This document shows, piece after piece, positions 5,858-8,205 of a stretch of DNA of 8,205 nucleotides. The first letter of the stretch is position 1. The number at the start of each line of letters is the position of its first letter. The notes beneath the pieces were generated by a model that did no database searches, had not been told where the DNA came from, and saw only the letters and a program-made list of their open reading frames with translations. Both the position numbers and the translations under genes were made by a program. This stretch comes from an uncultured Coriobacteriales bacterium (GTDB lineage Bacteria; Actinomycetota; Coriobacteriia; Coriobacteriales; Atopobiaceae). The stretch lies in NCBI GenBank assembly GCA_946530775.1, contig CAMNAH010000041.1, forward strand, positions 1 to 8,205, written 5' to 3'.

Positions 5858-5889
5858 AGTATCTTGCTACGAATCCTTTGCAGAGTCAA
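5858..5889 (-). promoter_or_regulatory. Candidate promoter for tRNA-Arg
   Basis: On the minus strand TTGACT (5884-5889, five of six to TTGACA) and GATACT (5858-5863, four of six to TATAAT) are separated by 20 bp, longer than the ideal 17. The -10 ends 9 bp before the mature tRNA, so the leader would be very short. Plausible, not proven. Confidence 0.45.
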
Positions 5890-5939
5890 GCGAGAATGGC
5901 CGAAAAAGGAGAAATGATGATGGAAGCGCGGAGACGACC

Positions 5940-6272
5940 TCACGCCTCGAGCTCGCGGTAGAAGCAGCTGCGGTTGCCCGTGTGGCATGCGGGACCCGGC
6001 GAGTCCACCACCACGAGCAGGCAGTCCTTATCGCAATCGACGAGGATCTGCTTGACCTGCTGCATGTTTCCGCTGGTAGCACCCTTGTTCCAGAGCTCCT
6101 GGCGCGAGCGCGACCAGAACCAGGTGGTGCCCGTCTTGAAGGTGAGGGCGAGCGATTCCTCGTTCATCCAGGCCATCATGAGCACCTCGCCGGTGCCCTC
6201 CTGCTGCACGATGGCGGGAATGAGCCCCGCCTCGTTGTAGGTAAGGCCGCAAGCTGCGGAAATGCGCTCCAT
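5940..6272 (-). CDS. hisI: Phosphoribosyl-AMP cyclohydrolase
   Basis: Third step of histidine biosynthesis: hydrolytic opening of the adenine ring of PR-AMP to give ProFAR. The 110-residue protein is a stand-alone cyclohydrolase without the HisE pyrophosphohydrolase domain found in HisIE fusions. Signature blocks: '[11 protein letters not shown]' (31-41), '[17 protein letters not shown]' (53-69) and 'DCDKDC...[15 protein letters not shown]' (79-108). Asp79/81/83 are expected to bind Mg, and Cys96 and Cys103 with an upstream Cys are the expected Zn ligands. A strong AGGAGG at 6277-6282 sits 4 nt before the ATG. It lies 21 bp after hisF and is the last his gene here; the following 91 bp lead into the tRNA promoter without a clear stem-loop terminator. 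hisE must be encoded elsewhere. Confidence 0.97.
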   Translation of the reverse strand: MERISAACGLTYNEAGLIPAIVQQEGTGEVLMMAWMNEESLALTFKTGTTWFWSRSRQELWNKGATSGNMQQVKQILVDCDKDCLLVVVDSPGPACHTGNRSCFYRELEA

Positions 6273-6293
6273 CGTTCCTCCTGGAAGTCGCTG

Positions 6294-7061
6294 CTAGAAG
6301 TCGAGCCGCACGGGGATGCCCTCGCCCGCCATGTACTCCTTGACCTGGCGGATCGAGAACGTGCCGAAGTGGAACACGCTCGCGGCGAGCACCGCGTCGG
6401 CCTCGCCGTCGATGATGCCCTCGGCGAAGTGCTCGAGCTTGCCCACGCCGCCCGATGCGATCACGGGAATGGGCACGCGGCGCGCCACCGCGCGGGTGAG
6501 CGGGATGTCGAAGCCGTCCTGGGTGCCGTCGCGATCCATGCTCGTGAGCAGGATCTCGCCGGCGCCGCGACGCGCGGCCTCCTCGGCCCATGCGAGCGCG
6601 TCCACGCCCGTGGGCGTGCGGCCGCCGGCCACATAGGCTTCCCATTTGTCGCCATCGCCCACGCGCTTGGCGTCGATGGCCACGATGACCGCCTGGCTGC
6701 CGAATGCCCTGCTCGCAAGCGTGATGAGCTCGGGGTCGCGCAGGGCGGCCGAGCACATCGAGATCTTGTCGGCGCCGGCCGCGATCATGGTGCGGGCACC
6801 CGCGATGTCGCGGAACCCGCCGCCCACGGTATAGGGAATGCGCAGCTCGGCAGCCGCGCGGGATGCCAGATCGATGGTGGTGGCGCGGTCATCGGAGGTG
6901 GCGGTGATGTCGAGGAAGATAACCTCGTCGGCGCCCTCGCGATCGTAGATGCTCGCGAGCTCCACAGGGTCGCCCGCATCACGCAGGTCGACGAAGTTGA
7001 TGCCCTTGACCACGCGGCCGTTCTTGACGTCCATGCATGGGATCACGCGTTTGGTGAGCAT
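6294..7061 (-). CDS. hisF: Imidazole glycerol phosphate synthase, cyclase subunit
   Basis: A (beta/alpha)8-barrel subunit that uses ammonia delivered by HisH to convert PRFAR to imidazole glycerol phosphate and AICAR, the branch point with purine synthesis. The 255-residue length is normal. Catalytic Asp11 ('[14 protein letters not shown]') and Asp130 ('VAIDAKR') are at the same positions as in the well-studied Thermotoga enzyme. Phosphate-binding loops 'TVGGGFRD' (78-85) and 'IASGGVGK' (201-208) are intact. Its ATG follows the hisA stop after one base, with GGGGAG at 7066-7071 inside the end of hisA, so translation is probably coupled. Complete and expected to be functional. Confidence 0.98.
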   Translation of the reverse strand: MLTKRVIPCMDVKNGRVVKGINFVDLRDAGDPVELASIYDREGADEVIFLDITATSDDRATTIDLASRAAAELRIPYTVGGGFRDIAGARTMIAAGADKISMCSAALRDPELITLASRAFGSQAVIVAIDAKRVGDGDKWEAYVAGGRTPTGVDALAWAEEAARRGAGEILLTSMDRDGTQDGFDIPLTRAVARRVPIPVIASGGVGKLEHFAEGIIDGEADAVLAASVFHFGTFSIRQVKEYMAGEGIPVRLDF

Positions 7062-7062
7062 G

Positions 7063-7803
7063 TCACTCCCCTTTCGCCGCGGTCAGCGCATCCTCGAGCG
7101 CAAGCGAGCCCTCGAAGATGGCGCGTCCGCAGATGGCGCCCTCGATGACCTGCGGGCCCAGCGCGGCGAGCGCCTCGATGTCGGCCACGGATGCGATGCC
7201 GCCCGAAGCCACCACGGGAAAGCCTGCCACCTGGGCGATATGGGCATAGGCCGCGGTATCGATGCCGGTCTGCATGCCGTCGCGGGCAACGTCGGTGAAC
7301 ACCAGATGGCAGAAGCCCAGGTCGGCGAGGCGTGCGATGAGCTCGTCGGCGAGAAGGGCCTCGGCCTCGCGCCAACCGTTCACGCGCACCTGGCCGTCGC
7401 GTGCGGCCACATCGGCCACGGCAGCCTCGGCATGCTCGGCCGCGACCGCGCGCGCGAAATCGGGGTCGCGCACGAGCGCGGTGCCCACCGCGACGCGCTT
7501 GACGCCCAGGTCGAGCAGTCGTTCGAACGCCGCCATGGAGCGCACGCCGCCGCCGGCATCCACCTGGATGCCCTCGACTGCGCAGATACCCTCGATCGCA
7601 GCGGCATTGGCCGCCTGAGCTGCGGCGTCCTCCTCGAGCGTGGCAGAGAGATCGACCACGTGGATCCACGCGGCACCGGCGTCGCGGAACTTCTCGGCCA
7701 CAGCGACGGGATCGTCCGAATAGACCTTCATGTGCGCACGGTCGCCGCGCTCGAGGCGCACGACCTTGCCGGCGATGAGGTCGATGGCGGGAAACACGAT
7801 CAT
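7063..7803 (-). CDS. hisA: ProFAR isomerase (HisA)
   Basis: Amadori isomerisation of ProFAR to PRFAR, a (beta/alpha)8-barrel homologous to HisF. The 246-residue length is typical. Seen: base Asp8 in '[14 protein letters not shown]', '[12 protein letters not shown]', 'VDAGGGVRS' (81-89), 'GTALVRDP', '[14 protein letters not shown]' (169-182) and 'VVASGGIAS' (197-205). The strand-5 motif that normally reads L-D-A-R-D-G is here V132-A133-A134-R135-D136-G137, so the catalytic Asp position seems to be Ala; Asp131 two residues earlier may substitute. The N-terminal sequence follows ordinary HisA rather than the dual HisA/TrpF enzyme PriA of other actinobacteria. The start codon overlaps the hisH stop by 4 bp (ATGA), and AGGAGG lies at 7810-7815 with a 6-nt spacer. 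Identity is secure. Confidence 0.96.
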   Translation of the reverse strand: MIVFPAIDLIAGKVVRLERGDRAHMKVYSDDPVAVAEKFRDAGAAWIHVVDLSATLEEDAAAQAANAAAIEGICAVEGIQVDAGGGVRSMAAFERLLDLGVKRVAVGTALVRDPDFARAVAAEHAEAAVADVAARDGQVRVNGWREAEALLADELIARLADLGFCHLVFTDVARDGMQTGIDTAAYAHIAQVAGFPVVASGGIASVADIEALAALGPQVIEGAICGRAIFEGSLALEDALTAAKGE

Positions 7804-8205
7804 GCGCGGCCTCCTGCCACGAGCTGGGCGAAGTTGCTCAGGATGCGCAGGCCCACGCGCGAGGACTTCTCGGGATGGAACTGCATGGCGAAGAGGTTGC
7901 CGCGCCAGATGGTGCTGGGGAAGCGGCGCGTGTAATCGGTATAGGTGGCCACGATGGCGGGATCGACGTCCTCGGCCAGCGCGTAGCTGTGCGTGAAGTA
8001 GACGTGCGCGCCGTCCTCGATGCCCTCAAGCAGCGGGCACGCGCGGCCATGCTCGGTGATCTCGAGCTGGTCCCAGCCCACATGCGGCACCTTGAGCTCG
8101 GCGTCGTCGAGGCGGCGCACGGTACCCGGCACCGCACCCAGACCAGCGCAGAAACCACTCTCGGCCTCGTCGCCGCTCTCCATGATGAGATGCTGCCCCA
8201 GGCAG
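7800..8205 (-). CDS. hisH: Imidazole glycerol phosphate synthase, glutaminase subunit (cut by right window edge)
   Basis: Class I glutamine amidotransferase that produces ammonia for HisF. The C-terminal 134 residues are present; an N-terminal segment of perhaps 70-80 residues, with the true start, lies outside. The first complete codon (8202-8204) is the nucleophile Cys, in 'CLGQHLIMESGDEAES', matching the family's G-x-C-L-G-x-Q elbow. 'LKVPHVGWDQLE' and 'YFTHSYAL' follow, then the His-Glu pair in 'FAMQFHPEKSS'. An internal ATG at 8183 is not the start because it lies after the nucleophile. The stop overlaps hisA by 4 bp, so HisH-HisA-HisF translation is likely coupled. Confidence 0.96.
   Translation of the reverse strand, partial: CLGQHLIMESGDEAESGFCAGLGAVPGTVRRLDDAELKVPHVGWDQLEITEHGRACPLLEGIEDGAHVYFTHSYALAEDVDPAIVATYTDYTRRFPSTIWRGNLFAMQFHPEKSSRVGLRILSNFAQLVAGGRA

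Noticed and set aside
5982..7935. Long plus-strand frames of 388 and 328 codons antisense to hisI, hisF and hisA
   Set aside because: Shadow frames of conserved his genes; no domain and no ribosome binding site.

Overview
The window looks like chromosome from a high-GC Gram-positive, most likely a Coriobacteriia member close to Collinsella. The grounds are the GC-rich codon use of the housekeeping genes, and an orphan nuclease-like protein with an 'ELCGTYSL'-type core that I associate with a multi-copy Coriobacteriia family. The assignment rests on recognition only; no search was run.

Layout from left to right. (1) 1-2719, minus strand: glgB followed by the first 146 codons of glgP, which runs off the left edge. 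This is a glycogen operon transcribed leftward. GlgB carries an unusual 88-residue lysine/alanine-rich tail with an internal duplication. (2) 2720-2839: a short divergent promoter region. (3) 2840-3520, plus strand: nth, endonuclease III. (4) 3521-5051: a visibly more AT-rich island. It holds a perfect 21-bp inverted repeat with a 107-bp interior containing short direct repeats, then a convergent minus-strand orphan gene (3711-4784) for an AbiEi/DUF559-like protein with a PD-(D/E)XK-type C-terminus, then 267 bp of non-coding DNA with operator-like repeats. (5) 5052-5723, minus: a HAD hydrolase of the beta-phosphoglucomutase-like type. (6) 5740-5848, minus: tRNA-Arg(ACG) with a rho-independent terminator directly in front of the HAD gene. 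(7) 5940-8205, minus: tightly packed histidine genes in the order hisH (partial, cut at the right edge)-hisA-hisF-hisI.

How they work together. GlgB adds alpha-1,6 branches to glycogen and GlgP degrades it to glucose-1-phosphate. HisI, HisA and HisH/HisF perform consecutive mid-pathway steps of histidine biosynthesis; HisH and HisF form the glutamine-dependent imidazole glycerol phosphate synthase, and 1-4 bp gene junctions imply translational coupling. Nth repairs oxidised pyrimidines and appears monocistronic.

Most of the window is ordinary metabolism. The points worth a second look are the GlgB tail, two apparent losses or shifts of near-invariant active-site residues (GlgB region I His, HisA strand-5 Asp), the orphan nuclease-like gene, and the inverted-repeat element that abuts its stop codon. 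I did not find a clear new multi-gene system.
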